64,000 bases of DNA from Chloroflexota bacterium (GTDB lineage Bacteria > Chloroflexota > Anaerolineae > Anaerolineales > Anaerolineaceae). The stretch spans positions 868,001 to 932,000 of the forward strand of contig CP069394.1 of NCBI GenBank assembly GCA_016887485.1. Direction: 5' to 3'. Shown here piece by piece: positions 51,995 to 60,839 of this stretch. Every line of letters begins with the position of its first letter. The stretch's first letter is position 1. The translations under genes were made by a program, and so were the position numbers. The notes beneath the pieces are model-generated. The model searched no databases and had not been told where the DNA came from. It saw nothing but the letters and a program-made list of their open reading frames with translations.

Positions 51995-52681
51995 CTATTC
52001 CTGCTCGGATATCCCGGTGATCCGGATGCCGGAGGCTTTGACCTTGTGCTGAATGTTCAAACCGATCAGCACGGATGTCATCCCTTCAACCACAACGGCA
52101 TTCTCAATCGGACCGGCATCCCAGCCCTTAAGGCCAGTATCTGCCACCAAACCAAGGACGACCGTGCGCGCGGCCTTGGATTTCCCGCAGACCAGCACAT
52201 CACAGTCCACGTCCTCATCCTTGTTCATTAACCGTTCATAGGAAATATTCTGGAAAGCATCCACAACCCGGCAATTCTCACCGAGGATTTCCTGGGCTTC
52301 CTGGGCCACGGACCCAGCGGGCGGCATCTGGACCTTGGTCACCTTGGGCGGCACGATCGGAACAACGACATCAACCACAATCTTGCCATCCAGCAGATCC
52401 TTCAAGCCCTCCAGGGTTGGACGATGAGCGGAATAGGGTACCGTGACCACGGCGATATCACAGGCAGCCACAGCTTCCGGGTTTTCCATACCTTCCAGTT
52501 CGCCGCCGCCCTCTTCCAGGAGCGCTTTCAGTTCATCCACTGCGCGTTGGGCCTTTTCGGCCTGGCGTGAGCCAATGATCACATGATGTCCGGCCTGCAC
52601 CCAGCGGTAAGCCAGGCCTTTGCCTTCTTTGCCCGTCCCGCCGATGATACCGATTGTATACGTTTCTTTATTTTCAGTCAT
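51995..52681 (-). CDS. npdG: F420-dependent NADP reductase (F420H2:NADP oxidoreductase)
   Basis: Exchanges hydride between reduced F420 and NADP. The 228-residue protein has GIIGGTGKEGKGLAYRWVQAGHHVIIGSRQAEKAQ, with the arginine after the second strand giving NADP preference, and a CDIAVVTVPYSAH segment and KSKAARTVVLGLVADTGLKGWDAGPIENA typical of NpdG. Two ATG starts exist (52687, 52681); AGGA fits the second better. Lies 9 nt after the ssnA stop. It connects the F420 pool to NADPH. Confidence 0.92.
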   Translation of the reverse strand: MTENKETYTIGIIGGTGKEGKGLAYRWVQAGHHVIIGSRQAEKAQRAVDELKALLEEGGGELEGMENPEAVAACDIAVVTVPYSAHRPTLEGLKDLLDGKIVVDVVVPIVPPKVTKVQMPPAGSVAQEAQEILGENCRVVDAFQNISYERLMNKDEDVDCDVLVCGKSKAARTVVLGLVADTGLKGWDAGPIENAVVVEGMTSVLIGLNIQHKVKASGIRITGISEQE

Positions 52682-52690
52682 TCTCATATC

Positions 52691-54049
52691 CTAATTCTTG
52701 GTTGCGATCTCTTCAAATCGCTGCCAGGTCTGAACGGCGTTTTCCATCGCCTTTTGGGCAATTTCCGCCTCATTCAGGGTGAGTAGCTTCTTCTGATACA
52801 TCAACGGCGTTCCAGCCACGATGGTCGCTGTGACCATGCTCTCCTGGAAACCAAAGAGGATATGCCAGGGCAAGTTACCAGATGTCAGCGGCGTGAAGGG
52901 ATGATAGTCAACAAAGATCAGGTCGGCAGCGGCGCCTTCCTTGATCCATCCCACCCGCAAGCCGTCAAAGACCTCGGTCACAAGCTCGCTGTTGTTTTCA
53001 ACAGCCATCTTCATCACGGTGTAGCCATTCATCTGCTGCGGGTTGAAATGCGCCATCTTGGGCAGTAAGTAGGCTTCTTTCCATTCCTGCCACATTGTGT
53101 TGGAAAATCCGTCATTTCCCATGCCCACACGGACGCCGGCTTCCAGCATCTCTTCCACTGGGGCAACACCGACCGCATTGTTCATATTAGAACGGGGTTG
53201 ATGGGTCAGCCAGGCAGCAGATTCTGCCAAATGGGCGATTTCGCGGCTGTCCAAATGAACCCCATGCGCCAAAATCGATTTTGGCTGGAGGATACCGAAT
53301 TCATCCAACCGGAAGATCACCCGTTTGCCGGATTTTTCCAGGCTGTCCACTTGGTCAGCCAAACCCTCAGCCGCATGGATATGAAAGCCAATGTCCTCAG
53401 GACAAAGGTCTCGGGAGCGATTCAGGGTCTCAGCCGAAAGAGTCAGGCTGGCGTGCAGGCCAAAATGAGCCCGCAAATTGGCATCTGCCGGGTTGTGTTT
53501 GGCAATCCGTTTGATGAAGCGGAGGTTTTCCTGCATACCCTGTTCGGCCTTATCCATCCCATCGCGATCCGTCACTTCGTAACACAGCGAAGCCCTGATC
53601 CCGGATTGATTGACCGCATCGGCAACGATATCCAATGACCCTTCAATGGCATTAGGTGAAGCATGATGATCGATTAGGGTCGTCGTGCCATGTTTAATGG
53701 CATCCACCAAACAGACCAGAGTGGAATATTTGATTCCATCCTCATCCAAAGCTTTATCTAAATTCCACCAGAGTTTCTTCAGGATCTGGACGAAGTTTTT
53801 CGGCGGGTCGCCAGGGATGGCCAGCCCACGGGAGAATGCGCCATAGAAATGGGTGTGCGCACAGATATTTCCCGGCATGACATATTGCCCTTCGGCATCC
53901 AATTGTTCTTCATCTGGATAAAGTTGAGTGAGTTCGTCCTGGGGGGCAATCTTTTCAATGATCCCCTCACGCACCAAAATCCCTGTTCCTTCAGGCAATA
54001 TCTGGTTCTCAGGACCCCAAGTGATGATCTTACCGTTAATGATCAGCAT
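52691..54049 (-). CDS. ssnA: SsnA/TrzA-family aminohydrolase
   Basis: Metal-dependent amidohydrolase of 452 residues with a TIM barrel. Metal ligands: HTHFYG near residue 66, the HHAS and HIHAAEG histidines, AHGVHLD, and the aspartate in GMGNDGFSNTM. This pattern matches the SsnA subgroup (putative aminohydrolase), which in other bacteria is encoded with xanthine dehydrogenase-like and other purine-catabolism genes. It probably deaminates or hydrolyses a ring-derived product. It is the first gene of the 16-gene minus-strand array, with its promoter presumably in the 54050-54160 gap. Confidence 0.9.
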   Translation of the reverse strand: MLIINGKIITWGPENQILPEGTGILVREGIIEKIAPQDELTQLYPDEEQLDAEGQYVMPGNICAHTHFYGAFSRGLAIPGDPPKNFVQILKKLWWNLDKALDEDGIKYSTLVCLVDAIKHGTTTLIDHHASPNAIEGSLDIVADAVNQSGIRASLCYEVTDRDGMDKAEQGMQENLRFIKRIAKHNPADANLRAHFGLHASLTLSAETLNRSRDLCPEDIGFHIHAAEGLADQVDSLEKSGKRVIFRLDEFGILQPKSILAHGVHLDSREIAHLAESAAWLTHQPRSNMNNAVGVAPVEEMLEAGVRVGMGNDGFSNTMWQEWKEAYLLPKMAHFNPQQMNGYTVMKMAVENNSELVTEVFDGLRVGWIKEGAAADLIFVDYHPFTPLTSGNLPWHILFGFQESMVTATIVAGTPLMYQKKLLTLNEAEIAQKAMENAVQTWQRFEEIATKN

Positions 54050-54123
54050 ACTTTTCCTCTCATTGGTAAGTGATAAATGATGATGGAGAAATTATAGCAC
54101 AAGCACCCCTTCCAGCTAAAAAA

Positions 54124-54140
54124 CCTGAGATAATCTCAGG
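54124..54140. promoter_or_regulatory. perfect palindrome between ssnA and the DUF309 gene
   Basis: CCTGAGA-TAA-TCTCAGG, a 7-bp inverted repeat with a 3-nt spacer. It sits in the divergent intergenic region, about 20 nt upstream of the extended -10 box of the plus-strand gene and 75 nt upstream of ssnA. Its position and symmetry fit an operator for a dimeric repressor or activator controlling the large array. No U-tract follows on either strand, so a terminator is unlikely. Confidence 0.5.
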
Positions 54141-54158
54141 GGAAAATTTGACTGTCAA

Positions 54159-54167
54159 TGCTATAAT
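54159..54167 (+). promoter_or_regulatory. extended -10 promoter for the DUF309-pcp unit
   Basis: TGCTATAAT: an extended -10 element with perfect TATAAT at 54162-54167. The start of transcription would be near 54174, upstream of the GTG chosen as the DUF309 start at 54196, and within the longer open frame; this argues for the shorter protein. Confidence 0.6.
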
Positions 54168-54195
54168 CCGTTTATCTCAACAAGGCAGGTGGCCC

Positions 54196-54585
54196 GTGCA
54201 GCAACGTCAAGCTGATTTCAACCAGGATGCGCTCAAAGGCCTGCAGGATTTCAACCGGCAGGCATTTTTCGATGCTCATGAATACTTTGAGGAAGCCTGG
54301 CGCTCCTCGCCCCTCGAGGAACGTGAACTCTATCGGGCTTTATTACAGATCAGCGGCGGTTTTTATCGGCTCACGCAAGGCCGACCAACCGCAGCACATA
54401 AATTCTTTGATCGGGCCCTCCACTGGCTGCAACCCTTCCCTTCACCTTTCAAAACAGTCGATATTGACTCCCTCCGGGCTTGGCTGACCGAACTTTTGAA
54501 TGCACTGATGGAAGGCCACTCGTCTGAGACTATACTCACCCAATATTTCCATCCAATTGACCTGCCCAACCAGGAGACGCTATGA
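54196..54585 (+). CDS. DUF309 domain protein
   Basis: A 129-residue protein with the DUF309 helical domain: FFDAHEYFEEAWRSSPLEERELYRALLQISGGFYRL, where HE and E/W positions are conserved. Function unknown; the HExxE-like arrangement is not a demonstrated metal site. I chose the GTG at 54196, preceded by AGGTGG, because the promoter lies just upstream; the frame is open further back to 54070. It overlaps pcp by 4 nt (ATGA), so the two are translated together. Confidence 0.78.
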   Translation: MQQRQADFNQDALKGLQDFNRQAFFDAHEYFEEAWRSSPLEERELYRALLQISGGFYRLTQGRPTAAHKFFDRALHWLQPFPSPFKTVDIDSLRAWLTELLNALMEGHSSETILTQYFHPIDLPNQETL

Positions 54586-55187
54586 AAGTTCTCATCACCG
54601 GTTTCGAACCCTTTGGTCAAAGCCTCATCAACCCCAGCCAGATCTTGCTGGAAGACGCGCCGGATCAATTTCCAGGTGGCATCGAGCTGGTTAAAGCCAT
54701 TCTCCCGGTGGAAAAGGCAGCCGGACCCGAGGCATTAGTAGATGCCATCCTTCGTTACCAACCCGAGGCTGTGATCTGCTTCGGCCTGGCAGTTGGCCGT
54801 TCAGTGATCTCGCTAGAGCGGGTTGCCGTCAACCTGATGGATTACCGCATGCCGGATAATGCCGGGCAGACCGTTCAGGATCAACCTGTCAACCCCGATG
54901 GACCGGCCGCCTATTTCAGCAGCCTTCCCCTCCGCGCCATGCTCACCGCCTTACAGTCCAACAATATTCCGGCTGAGCTCTCCCTCACGGCTGGATCCTA
55001 TCTCTGCAATCAGGTGTTTTACACCCTGATGCACCACCTTGCCACCCACGGGCAATCCATCCCAGCCGGGTTCATCCATCTGCCGGCTTGCCCAGAGCAG
55101 GCCGCTCACTTTGACAAACCCACCCCAACCCTTAGCCTGACAATCATTAAGTCAGCCCTGCCTCTCCTATTGGAGACACTAACCTAA
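54582..55187 (+). CDS. pcp: pyroglutamyl-peptidase I
   Basis: Cysteine peptidase (C15) removing N-terminal pyroglutamate. The 201-residue protein has FGLAVGRSVISLERVAVN with catalytic Glu79, AGSYLCNQVFYTLM with nucleophile Cys142, and FIHLP with His166. The N terminus MKVLITGFEPFG is typical of the family. It is 4 nt overlapped with the DUF309 gene and 26 nt upstream of the beta-helix gene. No unusual feature. Confidence 0.94.
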   Translation: MKVLITGFEPFGQSLINPSQILLEDAPDQFPGGIELVKAILPVEKAAGPEALVDAILRYQPEAVICFGLAVGRSVISLERVAVNLMDYRMPDNAGQTVQDQPVNPDGPAAYFSSLPLRAMLTALQSNNIPAELSLTAGSYLCNQVFYTLMHHLATHGQSIPAGFIHLPACPEQAAHFDKPTPTLSLTIIKSALPLLLETLT

Positions 55188-55213
55188 AAAGCCTATCGTG
55201 AAAGGCTATCGCA

Positions 55214-56494
55214 ATGAAAACAATCCAACCCACCAACCAACTGGTCCTCACTGAGGACACTCGCCTGGAAACTGGCACCTATTTCCTGCCTGATGGGATC
55301 ATTATCGCCGAAAATGGCATCACCCTGGATGGGAACGGTGCCAAGCTGATCGGCAACGGTCATTCAGGAATTGGCATCCGCCTCAACGGTTTGCAGGAAG
55401 TCACCCTCAGGAACCTGCAGATCAGCGGTTTCACTCAGGGCATCCAGGCTATTGACTGCCAGGAGCTCACCATCACTAATTGCCGTATCCGCGAGTGTGG
55501 AGTTGTGATTAGCGACTCGTCCTCAGACTCCCCCTGGCATCCAACAGAGTCTTTTCCCTGCGGCGTTTTTATGGGGAGCGTTGGCAACAGTCAGATCATC
55601 CGCAATGACCTCCAATGCCAATCCAATGGATTGGTCGCCGTTTCCTGCCGTGAACTGACCGTCAAAAGCAACATCGCGAGCCATAATCCTGGGTTTGGCT
55701 TCATCGTTAACGACACCTCCAAATCCACCTTTTTGAAGAACCAGGCCAACCACTGCGCTTCAGAATTGACCAAGCACCCGGCTTTCGTCAAAGCCAGTGA
55801 GCATTCTGCCGGCTTCCTCTTGTTCAACGGATCAGAACATAACACCTTCAAATTAAATGAGGCCAGGCTTTGCGCGGCCGGGTTCCGATTGGAAGGGCTA
55901 ACCTCAGATGGACAGGCTGCCCCCTGCAGCAACAATCGCTTCGAAGGAAATGACGCCTCTCATTGTGTTTTCAGCAGCTTTGCAGATCGTTACAACCAAA
56001 ATAACCACTATCTGCAAAATGAGGCTTCTCATTCAAATACCGGTTTCGTTTTGTCCGGGGTTTCAGGGGCCACCTTCGAGCGGAATACCCTGGTCGGGAA
56101 TCACAAGGCCGGTATCGCCGCAGAAAACAGCGTCCACTGCGATGTCATCAACAACACCCTCCAGGATAACCGCTTTGGCATCCTCCTGTGGAGCAGGCCG
56201 GACGAATCAACCCAACCACGCCCTCCTGAGAACGACACCAGCAAATTCTGGGATATCCGCAATAACACCCTTCTGCGAAATCACACCGGCATCCGCATCG
56301 CCGCAGACCAGGTGGCAGGGCTGACACCCCTCGGCACCAACCTGACGGTCCAGCCTCCCAAGCCGCACGACCACGAGATCTACCAGAATGTGATCTCCGA
56401 CAACCGGATTGGCATCCAAACCTACGAAGCTGAGCGAACAATCATCAAAGATAACCAGTTTGGGTTAAACTTGTTGGGTGATATCAAGTCCTAA
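55214..56494 (+). CDS. right-handed parallel beta-helix protein (NosD/CASH-like)
   Basis: A 426-residue protein built of repeated coils of 22-25 residues, for example GIGIRLNGLQEVTLRNLQISGFTQGIQAIDC, NRFEGNDASHCVF and GATFERNTLVGNHKAGIAAENS, with the asparagine ladders typical of NosD/pectin lyase-like beta-helices. No signal peptide is apparent, so it may be cytoplasmic, unlike periplasmic NosD. The final lines are rich in asparagine/isoleucine turns. Enzyme activity (carbohydrate lyase or epimerase) cannot be told. It follows pcp by 26 nt. Confidence 0.85.
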   Translation: MKTIQPTNQLVLTEDTRLETGTYFLPDGIIIAENGITLDGNGAKLIGNGHSGIGIRLNGLQEVTLRNLQISGFTQGIQAIDCQELTITNCRIRECGVVISDSSSDSPWHPTESFPCGVFMGSVGNSQIIRNDLQCQSNGLVAVSCRELTVKSNIASHNPGFGFIVNDTSKSTFLKNQANHCASELTKHPAFVKASEHSAGFLLFNGSEHNTFKLNEARLCAAGFRLEGLTSDGQAAPCSNNRFEGNDASHCVFSSFADRYNQNNHYLQNEASHSNTGFVLSGVSGATFERNTLVGNHKAGIAAENSVHCDVINNTLQDNRFGILLWSRPDESTQPRPPENDTSKFWDIRNNTLLRNHTGIRIAADQVAGLTPLGTNLTVQPPKPHDHEIYQNVISDNRIGIQTYEAERTIIKDNQFGLNLLGDIKS

Positions 56495-56507
56495 CGTTTG
56501 GAGAAAC

Positions 56508-57695
56508 ATGAACCCTATCGTCATCGAGAAAACCCAGCAAGCAATTGAACTGCTCAAGGAAAATAACATTGACATGTGGCTGACCTTTGTCCGTGAGACT
56601 AGCGCGGGTGGTGACCCCGTCCTGCCATTGATCTACGGCGAATCGGACCTCACCTGGCAGAGCGCGCTGATCTTCACCCAAAGTGGTGAACGCATTGCCA
56701 TTGTTGGCCGCTTTGAACTGGAAACCGCCCACAATGTTGGGGCGTATGACAAGGTCATCCCTTACGATGAATCAATCCGTCCTGTTCTGCTGGCGGAACT
56801 GGAGCGCATATCCCCTAAGCAAATCGCAATTAACACTTCCGAAAGCGATGTCCTTGCAGACGGCCTCACCCACGGCATGTACCTCAACCTGTGCGCTCTG
56901 CTGGAAGGTACGCACTATATTGACCGTCTTATTTCAGCCGAAAAGTTGCTCAGCAGCCTGCGTGGGCGCAAATCTGCGCTCGAGATCGCTCGCATCCGCA
57001 CGGCATTTGCTATAACCGAAGAAATCTATGCGAAAGCCATTAGTGAAATCCAACCCGGCCTGAGCGAGATCTATGTGGCAGAGATGATGCAAGCCGAAGT
57101 GGTCCGCAGAGGGCTCGATTTTGCCTGGCCCCGCAGCAATAACCCCGCGGTCAACTCGGGCCCTGATTCACCGGTCGGACATAATGCGCCCACCGAGATC
57201 CGGATCGAACGCGGCCACCTCCTGCACTTCGACTTCGGCATCCGGAAAGAGGATTATTGCTCAGATATTCAGCGGATGGTTTACTTGTTGAAGCCGGGTG
57301 AATCAAAAGCCCCGGAAGCGGTTCAGCACGGTTTCGATACCGTCGTGCATGCCATTCAGGCCGCGTTCGACCTCATCCAACCCGGCGCAACTGGTGCTGA
57401 GATTGACCAAGCTGCCCGCGAGGTTGTGACCGGTGCGGGGTATCCTGAATTCAAGCATGCCACCGGGCATCAAGTCGGTCGCCTGGCGCATGATGGCGGC
57501 GCTATCCTGGGACCTGCCTGGGACCGTTATGGGCAGACGCCGTTTCTCCCCCTGGAAGTCGGTCAGGTCTATACCCTTGAGCCCAGCCTGATGGTGCCAG
57601 GTTTCGGCATTATCGGCCTGGAAGAGGATATCGTCGTCACAGCTGAGGGCGCAGAATTCCTGTCAAACCCTCAAACGGAACTCATATTGAAATAA
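56508..57695 (+). CDS. M24-family metallopeptidase (Xaa-Pro peptidase-like)
   Basis: Residues about 1-140 are the creatinase-type N-terminal domain. Residues about 150-395 are the pita-bread catalytic domain with the five metal ligands: the two aspartates in HFDFGIRKEDYCSDIQR, the histidine in ATGHQVGRLAHDG, and the glutamates in TLEPSLMVPG and LEEDIVVT. The start is the ATG at 56508 with GGAG 5 nt before it; it lies inside the end of the frame of the beta-helix gene, 13 nt after its stop. Aminopeptidase P or prolidase activity is likely; the exact substrate is not clear. Confidence 0.92.
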   Translation: MNPIVIEKTQQAIELLKENNIDMWLTFVRETSAGGDPVLPLIYGESDLTWQSALIFTQSGERIAIVGRFELETAHNVGAYDKVIPYDESIRPVLLAELERISPKQIAINTSESDVLADGLTHGMYLNLCALLEGTHYIDRLISAEKLLSSLRGRKSALEIARIRTAFAITEEIYAKAISEIQPGLSEIYVAEMMQAEVVRRGLDFAWPRSNNPAVNSGPDSPVGHNAPTEIRIERGHLLHFDFGIRKEDYCSDIQRMVYLLKPGESKAPEAVQHGFDTVVHAIQAAFDLIQPGATGAEIDQAAREVVTGAGYPEFKHATGHQVGRLAHDGGAILGPAWDRYGQTPFLPLEVGQVYTLEPSLMVPGFGIIGLEEDIVVTAEGAEFLSNPQTELILK

Positions 57696-57714
57696 TGACC
57701 CAAGTTAAATTAAA

Positions 57715-57740
57715 AAAGGACACACAGTTGTGTGTCCTTT
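57715..57740. terminator. bidirectional Rho-independent terminator
   Basis: An 11-bp perfect stem (57715-57725 with 57730-57740) with a 4-nt loop. It has an A-run on the left and a T-run on the right, so it can stop transcription from both the M24 peptidase gene and the convergent cyclophilin gene. Confidence 0.88.
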
Positions 57741-57756
57741 TGGTGTTAACGTAGGT

Positions 57757-58275
57757 TTACTCTTCGATAATATCGATGGACTGGATTTTCACCCCATCAT
57801 ATTCCGGGTGCATCGGGTCACGGGGCGGGATCGCGAAAACCACATCCATCCCATCTACCACCTCACCAAAGACGCTGTGTTTGCCGTCCAGCCAGGGGGT
57901 CGGCACATGGGTGATGAAGAACTGCGAGCCATTGGTGTTCGGGCCGGCATTTGCCATGGAAAGGATACCGGGTTTGTTATGGCGTAATTCGTTATTGAAT
58001 TCGTCTTTGAAGGAATATCCCGGGCCGCCGGCGCCGGTGCCTGTGGGGTCACCGCCTTGGGCCATGAAGTTCATGATCACACGGTGGAAAATCGTGCCAT
58101 CATAATAGCCTTCACGAGCAAGGAAAACAAAATTATTCACTGTCCTGGGGACCAATTTCTCAAAGAGGTCAAGGGTAATATCACCCTTATCCGTATGCAT
58201 GACCGCTTTATAATTCTTGGCCAGGTCGATTAACATCTCCGGGGCTGACGCCCATTGCTGGATCTTTTTTGCCAT
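57757..58275 (-). CDS. peptidyl-prolyl cis-trans isomerase (cyclophilin type)
   Basis: Catalyses prolyl bond isomerisation; cytoplasmic, no signal peptide. The 172-residue protein has the cyclophilin active site: [25 protein letters not shown] with the catalytic arginine, [17 protein letters not shown], and [18 protein letters not shown]. About 20 N-terminal residues precede the fold. It starts at ATG 58275 after GAAAGG. Confidence 0.95.
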   Translation of the reverse strand: MAKKIQQWASAPEMLIDLAKNYKAVMHTDKGDITLDLFEKLVPRTVNNFVFLAREGYYDGTIFHRVIMNFMAQGGDPTGTGAGGPGYSFKDEFNNELRHNKPGILSMANAGPNTNGSQFFITHVPTPWLDGKHSVFGEVVDGMDVVFAIPPRDPMHPEYDGVKIQSIDIIEE

Positions 58276-58303
58276 TACTGCCTTTCTTCTCCGTAAATCT
58301 TTC

Positions 58304-58708
58304 TTAAGTTAACTCATATAATTCTACCAACACCCCATTGGCTGCTTTGGGGTGGACAAATGCCATCTTCCGGCCGGGCAGCTCAATCGGCGTTTCATTG
58401 ATCAAGCGTGCCCCTTTTCCTTTAAGGATAGCCAGCATCCCTTCGATGTCATCAACTTCCAGGCAGAGGTGATGCAATCCTTCCCCGCGTTTTTCGAGGT
58501 ATTTTCCCAATCCCGATTCGGGATCGGTGGGCTGGACCAATTCTACTTCACTATCGCCCACTGGAATGAAAGCGACTTTCGACGCTTGTGAGGGTACTTC
58601 TTCAATATGATCGAGCTCCAGGCCCATCACATCCCGCCAAAAACCTAGAGCGGCATCAATATCATTAACAACAACCGCAACATGGTTGATCTTTTTCACT
58701 GCTGCCAT
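58304..58708 (-). CDS. mce: methylmalonyl-CoA epimerase
   Basis: Interconverts (R)- and (S)-methylmalonyl-CoA. The 134-residue vicinal oxygen chelate protein has [25 protein letters not shown] (first metal histidine), a metal-binding [10 protein letters not shown] and LVELYEL at the end. AGGAG lies 7 nt before the ATG. It is 11 nt after the mutase gene, so epimerase and mutase are one transcription unit for propionate/succinate interconversion. Confidence 0.93.
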   Translation of the reverse strand: MAAVKKINHVAVVVNDIDAALGFWRDVMGLELDHIEEVPSQASKVAFIPVGDSEVELVQPTDPESGLGKYLEKRGEGLHHLCLEVDDIEGMLAILKGKGARLINETPIELPGRKMAFVHPKAANGVLVELYELT

Positions 58709-58719
58709 GCTTGCTCTCC

Positions 58720-60372
58720 TTAGATGAACGTTGGTGGGCGATATTCACCCCAGACATCGCGCAGAACGCCGCAAATTTCACCCAGGGTGATATTGCTCTC
58801 GGCGCATTCAACCATTACCGGCATAAGCGGTGTGTCACCTTTGGCTGCTGTTTCCAGCTGACCTAAAAGTTGACTCACTTTTTCGCCGTCCCGCCGAGCC
58901 CGCAGCGCTGCCAACCGGGCTACCTGATCTTCTTCCACGGAGGGATCCACTCGCAGTGATTCGAGTTCGATCTCCTCTTCCACCTGGAAATCGTTCACAC
59001 CGACCACAACCTCATCGCCTTTTTCAATCGCAATCTGCACCTTATAGGCTGCTTCCTGGATCTCACGCTGCATGAAGCCGGTATTGATGGCGTTCATCGC
59101 ACCGCCCATCGCGTCAATCTTCTCAATATATGCCATCGCCATCGCTTCGATTTGATTGGTTAGTGATTCAACGACATAAGAACCCGCCAACGGGTCCACT
59201 GTGTCGGCTACGCCCGATTCATAGGCGATGATCTGCTGAGTACGTAAAGCCACGCGAACCGATTTCTCGGTGGGCAGCCAGAGCGCCTCATCCATACTGT
59301 TGGTATGCAGCGATTGCGTCCCACCCAGCACGGCCGCCAGGGCCTGCAGGGTCACCCGCACAACGTTATTCTCCGGCTGTTGCGCTGTGAGCGTTGAACC
59401 CGCGGTCTGTGTGTGAAAACGCAGGCGGCACGATTTCTCATCCTGTGCCCCGAAGCGTTCTTTCATGATTTTGGCATAAAGCCTTCGGGCCGCCCTGAAT
59501 TTCGTAATTTCCTCCAGGAAATTATTATGGGCATTGAAGAAGAATGACAACTGGCTGGCAAAATCATCCACTTTCAAACCAGCATCAATCGCGGCCTGAA
59601 TGTAGCCAATCGCATTCGCCAGGGTGAAAGCCACTTCCTGTGCGGCTGTCGAGCCTGCTTCTCGGATGTGATACCCGGAAATACTGATCGTGTTCCAGCG
59701 GGGAATTTCATCCTTGCAGAACTTGAAGACATCCGTGATCAACCGCATGGAAGGCTCCGGCGGGAAGATATAGGTCCCACGGGCGACATATTCCTTCAAG
59801 ATGTCATTCTGGATCGTCCCGCGCAGCTTGCTCAGCGGAACGCCCTGCCTCTTGGCAACGGCGACATAAAATGCCAGCAAAACAGCGGCCGGAGCGTTGA
59901 TCGTCATGCTGGTGGAGACCTTATCCAGGGGGATATCCTTGAAGAGCGTCTCCATATCCTCTACGGAGGAAATTGATACACCGACTTTACCAACCTCCCC
60001 CTGCGCCAGGGGATCATCAGCGTCATAACCGATCTGGGTGGGCAGGTCAAAAGCGACTGAAAGGCCAGTCTGACCCTGCTCCAACAGGTAGCGATAACGG
60101 GCATTGGATTCCTGGGCTGTGGCATAGCCAGCATACTGCCGCATGGTCCAGAACCGTCCACGGTACATGGTCGGCTGCACACCCCGTGTATATGGATATT
60201 CCCCGGGGAAACCCAGGGAACCTTCATAATTAGGATGTTCTGGTGGAAGCATTACTGGCGGGAGTTCGATACCGGATGAAGTCGTGAATTTATCCCGGCG
60301 TTCAGGGAATTTTCGGACCAATGGGTCGTAGACCTCATCCTCCCATCTTTTCATCTCATCATTTAAAGACAT
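58720..60372 (-). CDS. methylmalonyl-CoA mutase, large subunit (substrate-binding domain only)
   Basis: Isomerises methylmalonyl-CoA and succinyl-CoA using adenosylcobalamin. The 550-residue protein has the catalytic (beta/alpha)8 barrel: [94 protein letters not shown] and [19 protein letters not shown]. The C-terminal cobalamin-binding domain is absent, so a separate small subunit gene must exist outside the window. It could also be a related acyl-CoA mutase, but adjacency to mce favours methylmalonyl-CoA. Confidence 0.93.
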   Translation of the reverse strand: MSLNDEMKRWEDEVYDPLVRKFPERRDKFTTSSGIELPPVMLPPEHPNYEGSLGFPGEYPYTRGVQPTMYRGRFWTMRQYAGYATAQESNARYRYLLEQGQTGLSVAFDLPTQIGYDADDPLAQGEVGKVGVSISSVEDMETLFKDIPLDKVSTSMTINAPAAVLLAFYVAVAKRQGVPLSKLRGTIQNDILKEYVARGTYIFPPEPSMRLITDVFKFCKDEIPRWNTISISGYHIREAGSTAAQEVAFTLANAIGYIQAAIDAGLKVDDFASQLSFFFNAHNNFLEEITKFRAARRLYAKIMKERFGAQDEKSCRLRFHTQTAGSTLTAQQPENNVVRVTLQALAAVLGGTQSLHTNSMDEALWLPTEKSVRVALRTQQIIAYESGVADTVDPLAGSYVVESLTNQIEAMAMAYIEKIDAMGGAMNAINTGFMQREIQEAAYKVQIAIEKGDEVVVGVNDFQVEEEIELESLRVDPSVEEDQVARLAALRARRDGEKVSQLLGQLETAAKGDTPLMPVMVECAESNITLGEICGVLRDVWGEYRPPTFI

Positions 60373-60508
60373 TCATACCTCAAATGGTTTTCTATTTTGG
60401 TTTAGGGCTAACCTCAAGTATACCCGAAACCCATTTTGCCTACCGGCACATTTTTTAAGGATCAACCTCATATTTTTTATCAATGGGAAAACAATAGGAT
60501 TTGAAAAT

Positions 60509-60709
60509 CGTAGGGTGCCGCACCTCTTTTGTGCGCACCGCCCAGATCGCCACGTTGCACCTTACGGTCGCTACTCGCGATGACAAGCGTTTTCGTAGGG
60601 TGCTGCACCTCTTTTGTGCGCACCGCCCAGATCGCCACGTTGCACCTTACGGTCGCTACTCGCGATGACATGCGTTTTCGTAGAGTGCTGCACCACTTTT
60701 GTGCGCACC
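60509..60709. repeat. 85-bp tandem direct repeat, 2.4 copies
   Basis: Copies start at 60509, 60594 and 60679, a period of exactly 85. The first two differ at only two positions; the third is cut after about 31 bases. Each unit begins CGTAGGGTGC, contains small palindromes (GGTGC..GCACC; GTGCGCAC) and a GGTCGCTACTCGCGATGACA segment resembling REP-type repeats. It was probably made by recent duplication of a dispersed element. Confidence 0.8.
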
Positions 60710-60739
60710 ACCTTGCTGGTTAATCTCCCAAGTCCACCA

Positions 60740-60768
60740 TTCACTACTCACCATTTTTCTGGTAAAAT
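60740..60768 (+). promoter_or_regulatory. promoter and leader hairpin of rplI
   Basis: TTCACT at 60740-60745, 17-nt spacer, TAAAAT at 60763-60768. The leader then has a 7-bp hairpin (60776-60782 with 60795-60801) and a GAAAGGG ribosome site 9 nt before the ATG. The hairpin could bind L9 or be incidental. Confidence 0.5.
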
Positions 60769-60839
60769 CCTTTAGCTTGTCCGTTGTACCCTTCGGGCAA
60801 GACAAATCAACATTAGAAAGCACGAAAGGGCTTGTAAAG

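Larger units (their letters stand above)
60373..60839. other. gene-free stretch with tandem repeat and rplI promoter
   Basis: No supportable coding region. The left 135 bases have no clear signal. Then come 2.4 copies of an 85-bp tandem repeat (60509-60709), the rplI promoter (60740-60768) and a leader hairpin (60776-60801). Confidence 0.7.

Noticed and set aside
54070-54195. Longer start of the DUF309 protein at the GTG at 54070
   Set aside because: An extended -10 promoter and a palindrome lie inside this segment, its peptide has no resemblance to the family, and the GTG at 54196 has a ribosome site.
60480-60723. Short open frames on both strands through the 85-bp repeats, including one with a repeated peptide
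   Set aside because: They arise only because 85-bp units leave frames open; no ribosome site, and the repeats are better explained as a non-coding element.
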